Shown here: one piece after another, positions 1 through 8,323 of the stretch | Layout: each line of letters opens with the position of its first letter | Position numbering within the stretch: position 1 is the first letter of the stretch | Assembly: GCA_964422925.1 (NCBI GenBank) | Contig: CAYRDC010000034.1 | Coordinates: 1 to 17,862, forward strand | Source of the DNA: CAYRDC01 sp964422925 | GTDB taxonomy: Bacteria > Bacteroidota > Bacteroidia > Chitinophagales > S012-47 | DNA length: 17,862 nt | Direction of reading: 5' to 3' | Notes under the pieces: generated by a model | Database searches by the model: none | Told to the model about the DNA's origin: nothing | What the model saw: the letters and a program-made list of their open reading frames with translations, nothing else | Translations under genes and position numbers: made by a program

Positions 1-1928
1 ACTATGTGAGTGTGAGCTACACTAAAACAGGGAATATTGTTAGTTTTTCAACGGCCAACTACAATGGCAGCGATACGCTGTATATGGAAATCAATCAGAC
101 GGAAGGTATCCAATTGAACTGTCCCGGAAATCTGATATGGAGCACCTATTTTGGCGATGTGCTTAATGATGAGAACAAAGCCGTGGACGTGGATCAAACG
201 AATGGAGATGTGTACCTTACGGGAACTACTAATAGCAAGCATTTCCCGGTTACAGCTGGAGCGACATTCACCAAAATAGCCGGTGCGTATGATGCGTTTG
301 TTTCAAAATTTAACGTCAATAATGAGCTAAATTGGAGCACATATTTCGGTTCGGAAAATGATGATCAAGGAAGGGATATTGTGTCTGCCGGCAATGGCTA
401 TGTATATGTTACGGGCTGGACGGATGGCACGCTATTTCCGGTAAAACATATAGGCAATCAATTTTATGATAATGACGGCAGATCATTCATAGCCCGCTTT
501 TCGAAAAATATTTACCAGGGTGGCCTTGACTGGTCTACCTATTATGGAGGCACTGCCAAAGACCATTTGTTTTGCATAACCTCTAATAGTCAGTCAGATG
601 TTTTTGTAGGCGGACATGCAAACAGTACGGATATATACACACAGGATTTAAATGACGGATCGTATTATGAACCGGGCAACAGTACTGCCACAGGGTTTCT
701 TGCCTGGTTTGATTCAAACTGTAATATCAAATGGGCAACAAAGTTTAGTTTACCGGGTATATCAACATATATCTATGACATTAAAGCAGACTTGAATAAA
801 ATATACATAGCAGGGCAAACGGAAGATGCCGGACCTAATTTTTATAATGTTGCTGAAGATCAAAATTCATATGTCGATAATGTCTATGACGGTCATGGAG
901 ACGGATTTATTTGCAAGTTTGGTGAGGGCAACGGGAGTAAATATTCAATATTATGGAACACATATTTCGGAGGAAATAAAAAGGATATGATTAAGTCAAT
1001 ATATTTAGGATCATCCTTTTTATATGTAGCGGGTGGAACATGGTCTGATCAGAATTTTCCGGTTTATCAGGACCCGGTCAATCAGAATGCATATTTTGAC
1101 GGGATATTAAATGGTACGAACAAAGAAGATATTTTCATTGGTAAGTTTTCTTTAACAGGCGAGCAATTGTGGACCACCCTTTTTGGTGGAAACCAGAATG
1201 AAGAGGGAATAGCTATCTGCGGAGATGCAGACAAAAACATATATGTTACTGGCAAAACACTATCAAATCCTTCAAACAATTATTATTTGTACAATTTACC
1301 TAATGCTTATAATCAGAATTATTTTGGAGGAGATGAAGATGCTTTCATTTTAGCATTTAATGCAAGTAATGAGATATTATGGTCAACCTATTTTGGAGGA
1401 AATGATGCAGAGCTAGGGAACGATTTAGTGACGTATGGCAGCAGCTACCTGTATATAGTTGGTACGACAAATACCCCGCAGTATACAAATCCTAATCAAT
1501 ACAGTTTTCCGTTATGTGATCCGGGCGGAAAGTCGTACATAAAAAAATCTTTAATTCCAGACACTCAGCCCAACTCGAATATTCCTGTTTATCATAACTC
1601 TGGATACATTTCGAAATTTGATTTGGGGGTAATAAATCAACCTGTTGGCCTTGAAAAGTTCTCACTGAATCTATATCAGGATTTGTATGTTTTCCCAAAT
1701 CCCATAGCAAATCAGGAAACCCTTACATTATACTGGCCTTATTGTAAAGAGGATTGTTCTGCAGCTGTACATATTTATAATACATTGGGAGAATTAGTTT
1801 ATAATGAGAAAGTCTTAATAAACAAACGGATTGCGACAATGAAGATATCTGGTTTCAATCAGGGGCTGTATTTGGTTGAAATAGTTTATAAGAATAAATC
1901 ATTTACTGGCTGCCTGCTTGTTAAATAA
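1..1928 (+). CDS. SBBP-repeat surface protein with T9SS C-terminal sorting domain (5' end outside window)
   Basis: The frame is open to the left edge. The first possible start in the window is a GTG at position 6, but no signal peptide follows it, so the true start probably lies outside. Numbered from that GTG, the 640 visible residues contain seven spaced copies of a W-S/N-T-Y-F-G-G motif, near residues 45, 110, 176, 243, 317, 389 and 459. Each is followed by a short strand such as VYVTG. This is the pattern of SBBP (beta-propeller related) repeats. A type A sorting domain starts near residue 562 (FPNP), runs through a YNTLGELV strand and ends at LLVK, which is the form recognised by the type IX secretion system. 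The protein is therefore expected to be exported and either released or anchored at the cell surface. The ligand is unknown. Base composition is AT-rich throughout, including the sorting domain. The next gene follows after 3 nt on the same strand. Confidence 0.85.
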   Translation, partial: YVSVSYTKTGNIVSFSTANYNGSDTLYMEINQTEGIQLNCPGNLIWSTYFGDVLNDENKAVDVDQTNGDVYLTGTTNSKHFPVTAGATFTKIAGAYDAFVSKFNVNNELNWSTYFGSENDDQGRDIVSAGNGYVYVTGWTDGTLFPVKHIGNQFYDNDGRSFIARFSKNIYQGGLDWSTYYGGTAKDHLFCITSNSQSDVFVGGHANSTDIYTQDLNDGSYYEPGNSTATGFLAWFDSNCNIKWATKFSLPGISTYIYDIKADLNKIYIAGQTEDAGPNFYNVAEDQNSYVDNVYDGHGDGFICKFGEGNGSKYSILWNTYFGGNKKDMIKSIYLGSSFLYVAGGTWSDQNFPVYQDPVNQNAYFDGILNGTNKEDIFIGKFSLTGEQLWTTLFGGNQNEEGIAICGDADKNIYVTGKTLSNPSNNYYLYNLPNAYNQNYFGGDEDAFILAFNASNEILWSTYFGGNDAELGNDLVTYGSSYLYIVGTTNTPQYTNPNQYSFPLCDPGGKSYIKKSLIPDTQPNSNIPVYHNSGYISKFDLGVINQPVGLEKFSLNLYQDLYVFPNPIANQETLTLYWPYCKEDCSAAVHIYNTLGELVYNEKVLINKRIATMKISGFNQGLYLVEIVYKNKSFTGCLLVK

Positions 1929-1931
1929 CTT

Positions 1932-3212
1932 ATGCGTATGAAAAACATAAAACACATATGCATTGTAATTATGGCACTAATGGCGCCTTTTTTAAGTGTT
2001 TCTCAATGGCGATTGGAATTCCATAGTCAACAAACTTTATATGATTTCTCATTTGCCGGTAAAGATACTATTGTTGCTGTTGGTGACAGTGGCTATATAA
2101 TCAGAACGGTTGATGGTGGTAAGAGCTGGGTTATCGTGGATTCAGGATTATATTCTGCTTCTGAGTTAAAAAGAATAAAATTTGTCAATGATACGATAGG
2201 CTATATTTGTGGTTCGAACGGAATGTTTCTAAAAACAGTTGATGCCGGTGCACATTGGACAAATATTTGGAGTATGGGTCCAATTGATTTTGTTGATTTT
2301 GATTTTTTTAATAAGGATACGATTCTTTTGGTTGATGAAATGACAAATGTGTATAGAACTAATAACAGTGGCTTAAATTTTCAAGAAATATCTTATCAAC
2401 ATGTTATTAGAGCAGACGCCATACAAATAAAGTCTGATACTATGGTGTATCTTATTGGGGCCAATTATAATTATTTGCCATATCCTTACATGATGGATAT
2501 TCTAATTTCAAAAGATGGAGGTTATACATGGAATTATCCTACTTACTGGCCTACCAGCGATCTGTATAATTTTAGGGATTTGGTAATGGTTGACGAATTG
2601 ACAGGATTTGCATTTGAAGATTTTGTAGGTGTATATAAAACCATAGACGGTTGCAAAGGCTGGGTACATTATGAAGATACTGTTAATCCATCATTAAAGA
2701 CATCATTTGTCGGTTATTCCAATAATTTGTTTTATATAAACAAAGATACTGGTTTCGTAAGGGATATTTATGGCCAAATATTTTTTACATCAGATGGGAG
2801 CAGGCATCACAAAAAGATGTACTGGATATTTAATGGGTTTATGAAATGGAACACCGATTTTAATCAAATCAGGTGTTTTCACGATACCATATGCTGGGCT
2901 ACGGGTTCTTTCGGAATGTCAAAACTAATTCCGGGAATATCTGCGGGTATAGATAGTTATGTTTCTTCAGCTTTGGAGATTTCACCAAATCCTACAACCG
3001 GGTCGATAAATCTAACCTTACCGGCAGAAATAACCGGTAAGGCCACCCTGCGGGTGTATGATATCACCGGACAGGCGGTGTTGCGGGAAGAATATGCCAA
3101 CCTGCCTGGCTCCACGCTTACCATAAATCTTTCCGGCAACCCGGCCGGCTTGTACCTCATAGAGCTGCAAACGCCAAAACACACCTGGTACGGGAAGGCG
3201 GTGTTGGAGTGA
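1932..3212 (+). CDS. YCF48/BNR-like repeat protein with T9SS C-terminal sorting domain
   Basis: The 426-residue product starts with a signal peptide (a short basic stretch, then a hydrophobic run to about residue 24, SVSQ). The start is ATG 1932 or ATG 1938, two codons apart. Beta-propeller-like repeats follow: VGDSGYIIRTVDGGKSW (50-66), CGSNGMFLKTVDAGAHW (93-109), a SKDGGYTW copy (193-200) and weaker ones to about 290. Repeats of the form T-x-DGGxxW are typical of YCF48-like/BNR proteins; in photosystem assembly YCF48 is an assembly factor, but in secreted Bacteroidota proteins the role is unknown. Residues 343-426 form a type A T9SS sorting domain (ISPNPTTG, LRVYDITGQ, GLYLIEL), so export through the outer membrane is inferred. 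The gene lies 3 nt after the previous cargo gene and is probably co-transcribed with it. The passenger is AT-rich, but the last ~170 bases are GC-rich like the rest of the window. Confidence 0.83.
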   Translation: MRMKNIKHICIVIMALMAPFLSVSQWRLEFHSQQTLYDFSFAGKDTIVAVGDSGYIIRTVDGGKSWVIVDSGLYSASELKRIKFVNDTIGYICGSNGMFLKTVDAGAHWTNIWSMGPIDFVDFDFFNKDTILLVDEMTNVYRTNNSGLNFQEISYQHVIRADAIQIKSDTMVYLIGANYNYLPYPYMMDILISKDGGYTWNYPTYWPTSDLYNFRDLVMVDELTGFAFEDFVGVYKTIDGCKGWVHYEDTVNPSLKTSFVGYSNNLFYINKDTGFVRDIYGQIFFTSDGSRHHKKMYWIFNGFMKWNTDFNQIRCFHDTICWATGSFGMSKLIPGISAGIDSYVSSALEISPNPTTGSINLTLPAEITGKATLRVYDITGQAVLREEYANLPGSTLTINLSGNPAGLYLIELQTPKHTWYGKAVLE

Positions 3213-3213
3213 A

Positions 3214-3254
3214 GGTTAGTAGCCGGTAGCTGGTAACCGGTAGTCAGTAATCAG
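3214..3254 (+). repeat. Heptanucleotide array just after a stop codon
   Basis: Six degenerate 7-base units of the form RRYYRGT (for example AGCCGGT, AGCTGGT, AACCGGT, last unit AATCAG) begin 2 nt after the TGA of the preceding gene. Each junction creates TAG or TAA. Because 7 is not a multiple of 3, these fall in all three forward frames. A second array of the same kind covers the stop codon at 17469. Confidence 0.8.
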
Positions 3255-3346
3255 ACCTTTTTACTGCCTGTTCACGGGTAACGCTTGTATTCCGCAGTGT
3301 CTTATCTCCCTAAGGTCTTTCAATGGAGCGGAGTGGGTGAATTCTT

Positions 3347-3401
3347 GCCCCCCTGAGCGGGGCGCTGGCGCCTGTCCGCCACAGTCCCGTTTGAGCGGGA
3401 C
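3347..3401. repeat. Cluster of three GC-rich hairpins
   Basis: Three perfect inverted repeats lie within 55 bases. They are GCCCC/GGGGC (3347-3351 with 3359-3363), GGCGC/GCGCC with a 2-nt centre (3361-3372), and GTCCCG/CGGGAC with a 6-nt loop (3384-3401). The first and third loops share the sequence TGAGCGGG, so they look like diverged copies. No T-run follows, so this is not a standard terminator for the upstream gene, though it could stabilise a 3' end. Confidence 0.6.
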
Positions 3402-3662
3402 GGAGGCGGAGGGGAGTGCGGTGGATTATGCGGGATGCAGGGGGTGGACAAAATAGCCGCATCGGCTTGCGCAACGTTCGCAAATGAAAAAAGCTCGCTC
3501 CTCACTCCTGATAGCTAAAAGCCAATGGCCTAAAACAATCCAGCACTGGCTGTATAGACTCATTAACCGGCAGATGTAAAATAGCTTTTATATCATTCAG
3601 CCCGTGCTGTTTATGGCACGGAATTCCCCGGCTTCTCCTGCCGGATTTTGCGAAATAAAAAC

Positions 3663-3670
3663 TACATTTG
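3663..3670 (+). promoter_or_regulatory. Candidate -7 element (TACATTTG) for the susC-like gene
   Basis: TACATTTG matches all fixed positions of the Bacteroidota -7 consensus TAnnTTTG. It would place transcription start near 3677, leaving a leader of about 60 nt before the ATG at 3736. The -33 side is weak: the nearest TTG (3648-3650) is closer than the usual 17-23 nt. Confidence 0.4.
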
Positions 3671-3685
3671 TTGGCAATTATTCAG

Positions 3686-3708
3686 GCACGCTGGCTTCCC
3701 TGGCGTGC
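3686..3708 (+). promoter_or_regulatory. Hairpin in the predicted 5' leader of the susC-like gene
   Basis: GCACGC (3686-3691) pairs perfectly with GCGTGC (3703-3708) across an 11-nt loop, 27 nt before the ATG at 3736 and just after the predicted start site. In the leader it could affect translation or mRNA stability. No T-run follows, so attenuation is unlikely. Confidence 0.4.
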
Positions 3709-3735
3709 TTTACCATTTCAATAATCCTGAGCCCT

Positions 3736-6717
3736 ATGAAGAGGAAAATTTATGCATTTACGCGCAGTTTGATGGTCCTGGTCCTGTTAACGGGCAGCCT
3801 GGCAGCCCGGGCACAGTTTACCGTGACCGGGGTGGTGAAAGATGCCAAAACCGGTGAAACCCTGGTGGGGGCCAACATTGTGATTGAAGGCACCTCAACC
3901 GGTACCACCACGGATATCAACGGGGAATTCAGCCTGGATGTGCCGGGTGAAGACACCCGCCTGCAGGTGAGTTTTGTCGGTTACACCACGCAGACCGTTG
4001 CGGTGGGCAGCCAGCGTCACCTGGAAATTGCCATGCAGCCGGGCGGCCTGCTCGATGAAGTGGTGGTGGTCGGTTACGGCACCACGGTCACCAAGGACCT
4101 GACCGGTTCGGTCACCTCGCTGACCGCCAAGGATTTCCAGGAAGGAACCATCAGCACACCCGAACAGCTGGTAGCCGGCAAAATGGCCGGGGTGAAAATC
4201 ACTTCCAACGGGGGCGCGCCCGGTTCGGGCAGCCGCATCCGCATCCGGGGCGGCACTTCGCTCAACGCCAGCAACGACCCCCTCATCGTGATTGACGGGG
4301 TTCCCATCGACAACAACGGCATTGCCGGTTCGGCCAATGCGCTCAACCTGATAAACCCATCGGAAATTGAAAGCATTTCGGTGCTGAAAGATGCCTCGGC
4401 TGCAGCCATTTACGGCTCCAGGGCAGCCAACGGTGTCATCCTCATCACAACCAAAAAAGGGAAAGCCAGCAAGAAGCTGAACATCCAGTTCAGCACCACC
4501 AATTCCCTGTCGCAAATCACCAAAAAGGTGGACGTGCTGACGGCTGATGAATTCCGCACCCTCGTCAACGACACGGGCACGGCCAACCAGATTGCCCTGC
4601 TCGACACCTTCAGCACCGACTGGCAGGATGTGATTTACCGCACGGGCTTCAGCAGCCAGAACAACCTTTCGTTTTCGGGGGGCATCCAGGGGCTGCCTTA
4701 CCGGCTCAACATGGAATATTTTCACAACGAAGGCATCCTGAAGCGTTCGCAGCTGGACCGCTACAGCCTGAACCTGAACCTGTCGCCCACCCTGCTGGAT
4801 GACGCCCTCCACGTGGATGCCAACGTGAAACTGTCGCGGACCGATAATTTCTTTGCCGACCAGGGTGCCATAGGAGCCGCGGTGTCGTTCGATCCTACCA
4901 AACCGGTTTACAGTTCGGACACCCTGTACGGGGGTTACTGGGAATGGATAGCCTCCAACACGGGCGAACCGAACGTTCTGGCACCCAAAAACCCGCTGGG
5001 CCTCATCATGCAGAAGGAGGACGTAAGCCAGGTGAACCGTTTCATCGGCAACGCCAAAGTGGATTATGCCCTGCCTTTCGTGGAAGGCCTGCACGCAGTG
5101 CTGAACCTCGGCATGGATTTTTCGCACAGTGCGGGTACGGTCTTTATCCCTGAAACGGCTGCGGCCACTTTCCAGCGAGGCGGGGTGGACAACCAGTACG
5201 AGCAGACCAAATCAAACCGCCTGCTGGAGTTCTATGGCAAGTATGAAAAGGAACTGCCGGCCATTGACAGCAAGTTCGACCTCACGGGCGGGTATTCATA
5301 CCAATCCTGGCTGACCAAAAGCCCGGCTTTCCCCGATATGAACGCACGAGGCGATACGATTGCCCCTGCTGGCATTCCCTTTGAAACCCAAAACACCCTG
5401 ATATCCTTTTACGGCCGGTTGAATTACAACCTGAAAGGGCGCTACCTGCTCACCGCCACCTTGCGTGATGACGGTTCCTCCCGTTTCAGCCCATCAACCC
5501 GCTGGGGCCTGTTCCCCTCCGTGGCCGCGGCCTGGTATATCAGTGAAGAACCGTTTATGAAAGACAGCCGCCTGTACCTGAAGCTGCGGGCCGGCTACGG
5601 GGTGACCGGGCAGCAGGATATCGGGAACGATTATCCCTACATTCCCAACTACAGCCCTGGCACCGAAACCGCCCAGTACCAGTTTGGCGACAAGTTCTAC
5701 ACCGTACTGCGCCCGCAGGGCTACGATGCCAACATCCGCTGGGAGCAGACGGCCAGTACCAATATCGGGCTCGACATCGGTTTCCTGAACGACCGGCTAA
5801 ACGCCACTATCGACTATTACAAAAAGGTAACCACTGACCTGCTGGCCGTGATTCCCGTGCCCGCGGGTACCAACTTTACGAATCAAATTTTTACCAATGT
5901 GGGCAGCCTGCAGAACCGGGGCGTGGAAATCACCCTGAACGGGGTGGTGGTCGATAACCAGGACCTGCGCGTGGAACTGGGGGCTAATGCCACCATCAAC
6001 CGGAATAAAATCACCAAGCTCACCAAAACCGACAACCCGGACGACCCGGGCATCCTGGTGGGCGGCATTCCGGGTGGTATCGGCAACACCGTGCAGGTGC
6101 ACGCGGTGGGTTACCCGGCTTATTCCTACCTGGTGTACAAGCAGAAATATGACGAGAACGGGCAGCCCATTGAAGGGGAATACGAAGACCTGAATGGCGA
6201 CAGCACCATTACCCCGGGCCGTGCCGACTTGGGCTTGGGCGACCAGTACATCTTTGACGGCAGCCCCGAACCGAATCTGTTTGCCGGTTTTTATGGCAAT
6301 GTGAATTACCGTAACTGGTCTTTCAGTTTTACCCTGCGTGGTGAATTTGGCGCGTACCTGTACAACGGAGTTGCTGCCCAGCATGGCTATTACAAGGCAG
6401 TGGACGGTTCAAAAGGTTACCTGGTGAACCTGACCAGCGATTATTTCAAATCCGAATTCCAGAACGGGAATGTTACCCAGTTCCTCTCCGATTATTACCT
6501 GGAGAAAGCGGATTTTCTACGGATGGATTATATGACCCTGGGATACCGCATACCCAGCTTGGTCAATAAATTCGCCATGCAGATCAGCGCCACGGTGCAG
6601 AATGTGTTCGTAATCACCAATTACAGCGGTATGGACCCGGAAGTGGTGGGTGGCATAGACAATACGATCTACCCGCGACCCCGGATTTATTCGTTAACCC
6701 TGAATATCACACTTTAA
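3736..6717 (+). CDS. SusC/RagA-family TonB-linked outer-membrane transporter
   Basis: The ATG at 3736 was chosen because it gives a 993-residue protein with a clean signal peptide (basic MKRK, hydrophobic core, ARA before Q27). The frame is open 44 codons further upstream, but that stretch contains the candidate promoter and lacks signal-peptide character. In order: signal peptide 1-26; carboxypeptidase-regulatory-like domain about 28-102 (VTGVVKDAKTGETLVGANI, VSFVGYTTQTV); a conserved DEVVVVGYGT segment near 107; TonB plug about 108-243, containing the SusC signature LKDASAAAIYGSRAANGVI (217-235); then a beta-barrel to the C-terminus (SLTLNITL). SusC proteins form the barrel of a pedal-bin transporter whose lid is the SusD lipoprotein encoded 11 nt downstream. 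They import glycans or peptides using TonB-ExbBD energy. The substrate cannot be told here because no degradative enzyme is adjacent. Length is normal for the family. Confidence 0.95.
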   Translation: MKRKIYAFTRSLMVLVLLTGSLAARAQFTVTGVVKDAKTGETLVGANIVIEGTSTGTTTDINGEFSLDVPGEDTRLQVSFVGYTTQTVAVGSQRHLEIAMQPGGLLDEVVVVGYGTTVTKDLTGSVTSLTAKDFQEGTISTPEQLVAGKMAGVKITSNGGAPGSGSRIRIRGGTSLNASNDPLIVIDGVPIDNNGIAGSANALNLINPSEIESISVLKDASAAAIYGSRAANGVILITTKKGKASKKLNIQFSTTNSLSQITKKVDVLTADEFRTLVNDTGTANQIALLDTFSTDWQDVIYRTGFSSQNNLSFSGGIQGLPYRLNMEYFHNEGILKRSQLDRYSLNLNLSPTLLDDALHVDANVKLSRTDNFFADQGAIGAAVSFDPTKPVYSSDTLYGGYWEWIASNTGEPNVLAPKNPLGLIMQKEDVSQVNRFIGNAKVDYALPFVEGLHAVLNLGMDFSHSAGTVFIPETAAATFQRGGVDNQYEQTKSNRLLEFYGKYEKELPAIDSKFDLTGGYSYQSWLTKSPAFPDMNARGDTIAPAGIPFETQNTLISFYGRLNYNLKGRYLLTATLRDDGSSRFSPSTRWGLFPSVAAAWYISEEPFMKDSRLYLKLRAGYGVTGQQDIGNDYPYIPNYSPGTETAQYQFGDKFYTVLRPQGYDANIRWEQTASTNIGLDIGFLNDRLNATIDYYKKVTTDLLAVIPVPAGTNFTNQIFTNVGSLQNRGVEITLNGVVVDNQDLRVELGANATINRNKITKLTKTDNPDDPGILVGGIPGGIGNTVQVHAVGYPAYSYLVYKQKYDENGQPIEGEYEDLNGDSTITPGRADLGLGDQYIFDGSPEPNLFAGFYGNVNYRNWSFSFTLRGEFGAYLYNGVAAQHGYYKAVDGSKGYLVNLTSDYFKSEFQNGNVTQFLSDYYLEKADFLRMDYMTLGYRIPSLVNKFAMQISATVQNVFVITNYSGMDPEVVGGIDNTIYPRPRIYSLTLNITL

Positions 6718-6728
6718 AAAATCATAGG

Positions 6729-8306
6729 ATGATGCGCAAAACAATATATTCCATGGTCATAGCACTTGGCATCAGTTTGATGCTGAGTTCCTGTTTCAAG
6801 GACCTGAACCTGGAACCGAAATATGGCGTGAATGCCGGAACGGTTTACAGCGATCCGGACAATTATATAAACGTTCTGGCTAAGTTGTATGCCGGTTTGT
6901 CGATGACCGGGAATAACGGTCCGGCCGGAGATGCCGACATCAGCGGGATTGACGAAGGATTTTCCTCTTATATCCGGGTGTTGTGGAACCTGCAGGAAGT
7001 CCCAACCGATGATTGCGTGGTGGGCTGGAACGATCCCGGCCTGCCCGAACTGAACACCATGACCTGGGTGGCCACCAATCCCTGGAGCGGGGCGATGTAT
7101 TATCGGATCTTTTTCCAGATAACGCTATGCAACGAGTTTATCCGTGAAACGGATCCGAAAAAATTACAGGACCGGGGCTTCAGCCAGATCGATATTGACC
7201 GCATTACCACTTACCGCTATGAAGCCCGTTTCCTGCGCGCACTGAGCTATTATCACGCGCTGGATTTGTTCGGTTCGGTTCCTTTTGTTACCGAAAATGA
7301 TCCGGTTGGGGCCTTCTTCCCGCAGCAGATCTCACGGGCTGACCTGTTCAATTACATCGAAAGCGAACTCAAGGATATTGAAGGCCACCTGATCGACCCG
7401 GCTCCGGGCTTCAACCCGCAATATTACGCCCGGGCCAGCAAAGCCGCTGCGTGGACCCTGCTGGCCAAACTATACCTGAACGCGGAAGTGTACACAGGTT
7501 CGCCCCGCTGGAGCGACTGCATGACCTATTGCCAGAAAGTCATTGACCAGGGGGGGTATTCCCTGCAACCCAATTATGAAGATTTGTTCAAGGCCGATAA
7601 CCATACCTCCCCGGAAATCATATTCCCAGTGGTGTATGACGGCACCAAGGCGCAAACCTGGGGTGGCACCACCTTCCTGACACATGCTCCGGTAGGCGGC
7701 AACATGAATCCTTCGGATTTCGGCATCAACGGGGGATGGGCCGGCTACCGGGCCACCAAAGGCTTGGTGCTGGCGTTTACCGATACCAATGATGCCCGTT
7801 ACCTTTTCTTCACGGACGGTCAGAACCTGGAGATTGACAATATCAGCACCTTTTCTGACGGGTACGGAGTCACCAAATGGAAGAATGTCACTACCAACGG
7901 AGACCCCGGGTCGGATCCCACGGGGAATTTCGTGGACACAGATTTCCCGTTGTTCCGCCTGGCTGATGTGTACCTTATGTACGCGGAAGCGGCCGTGAAA
8001 GGCGGAGGAGATGTTTCGAAAGGGCTGCAATACATCAACCTGATCCGGCAGCGGGCCAATATGCCGCCTATGAGCAGCTATAATGCCGATTCGGTGCTGG
8101 CCGAGCGTGCCCGTGAGCTGTACTGGGAAGGTTACCGGAGGACCGACTTGATCCGGTACGGGCTCTACACCGGTGGCGCTTACCTCTGGCCCTGGAAGGG
8201 TGGCGTGAAAGACGGAACCTCCGTACCTGACTTCCGGAATTTGTATCCTTTGCCTGAGTCGGATATCGTAGCCAACCCGAATCTGCAGCAGAACCCGGGG
8301 TATTAG
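6729..8306 (+). CDS. SusD/RagB-family substrate-binding outer-membrane lipoprotein
   Basis: The 525-residue product begins with a lipoprotein signal: a basic MMRK start, a hydrophobic core and an LSSC lipobox with acylated Cys22. ATG 6729 and ATG 6732 are consecutive and cannot be told apart. SusD features are present. An N-terminal TPR-like helical region includes YRYEARFLRALSYYHALDLFG near 160-180, and a C-terminal RagB/SusD domain includes FPLFRLADVYLMYAEAA, then LQYINLIRQRANMPP and ARELYWEGYRRTDLIRYG, closing with LYPLPESDIVANPNLQQNPGY. SusD proteins sit on the cell surface as the lid of the SusC barrel and capture ligand. The gene is 11 nt behind the susC-like gene and ends before a strong hairpin. 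The WPWKGGV tract near the C-terminus recalls SusD proteins of alpha-glucan loci, but that is memory-based and weak. Confidence 0.95.
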   Translation: MMRKTIYSMVIALGISLMLSSCFKDLNLEPKYGVNAGTVYSDPDNYINVLAKLYAGLSMTGNNGPAGDADISGIDEGFSSYIRVLWNLQEVPTDDCVVGWNDPGLPELNTMTWVATNPWSGAMYYRIFFQITLCNEFIRETDPKKLQDRGFSQIDIDRITTYRYEARFLRALSYYHALDLFGSVPFVTENDPVGAFFPQQISRADLFNYIESELKDIEGHLIDPAPGFNPQYYARASKAAAWTLLAKLYLNAEVYTGSPRWSDCMTYCQKVIDQGGYSLQPNYEDLFKADNHTSPEIIFPVVYDGTKAQTWGGTTFLTHAPVGGNMNPSDFGINGGWAGYRATKGLVLAFTDTNDARYLFFTDGQNLEIDNISTFSDGYGVTKWKNVTTNGDPGSDPTGNFVDTDFPLFRLADVYLMYAEAAVKGGGDVSKGLQYINLIRQRANMPPMSSYNADSVLAERARELYWEGYRRTDLIRYGLYTGGAYLWPWKGGVKDGTSVPDFRNLYPLPESDIVANPNLQQNPGY

Positions 8307-8323
8307 GAAGGATATCTTTTGAG

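Larger units (their letters stand above)
3255..3735. other. Noncoding spacer with hairpins and a short shared repeat
   Basis: I see no credible gene here. The stretch contains a GC-rich hairpin cluster (3347-3401), a TTGCG/CGCAA hairpin (3467-3483), the 13-mer AAAAGCCAATGGC (3517-3529, also at 17760-17772), a CCGTGC/GCACGG hairpin (3602-3621), and the likely promoter and leader of the susC-like gene. The order heptad array, then GC-rich hairpin, then AAAAGCCAATGGC is repeated in the spacer at the right end of the window. A 61-codon minus-strand frame (3320-3505) is proline- and serine-rich, runs through these hairpins and is not considered real. Confidence 0.65.

Noticed and set aside
6..1928. 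Leftmost gene taken as complete from the GTG at position 6
   Set aside because: No signal peptide follows this GTG although the protein has a T9SS sorting domain, and the frame is open to the window edge.
3320..3505. 61-codon minus-strand frame
   Set aside because: It reads through three GC hairpins and has low-complexity Pro/Ser content with no start signal.
3604..3735. 44-codon N-terminal extension of the SusC protein from a GTG at 3604
   Set aside because: The ATG at 3736 gives a standard signal peptide, and the extension contains a TAnnTTTG promoter element and a hairpin.
3895..5127. 410-codon minus-strand open frame
   Set aside because: It is antisense to the SusC plug and early barrel and shows no domain; it is a by-product of GC-rich coding sequence.
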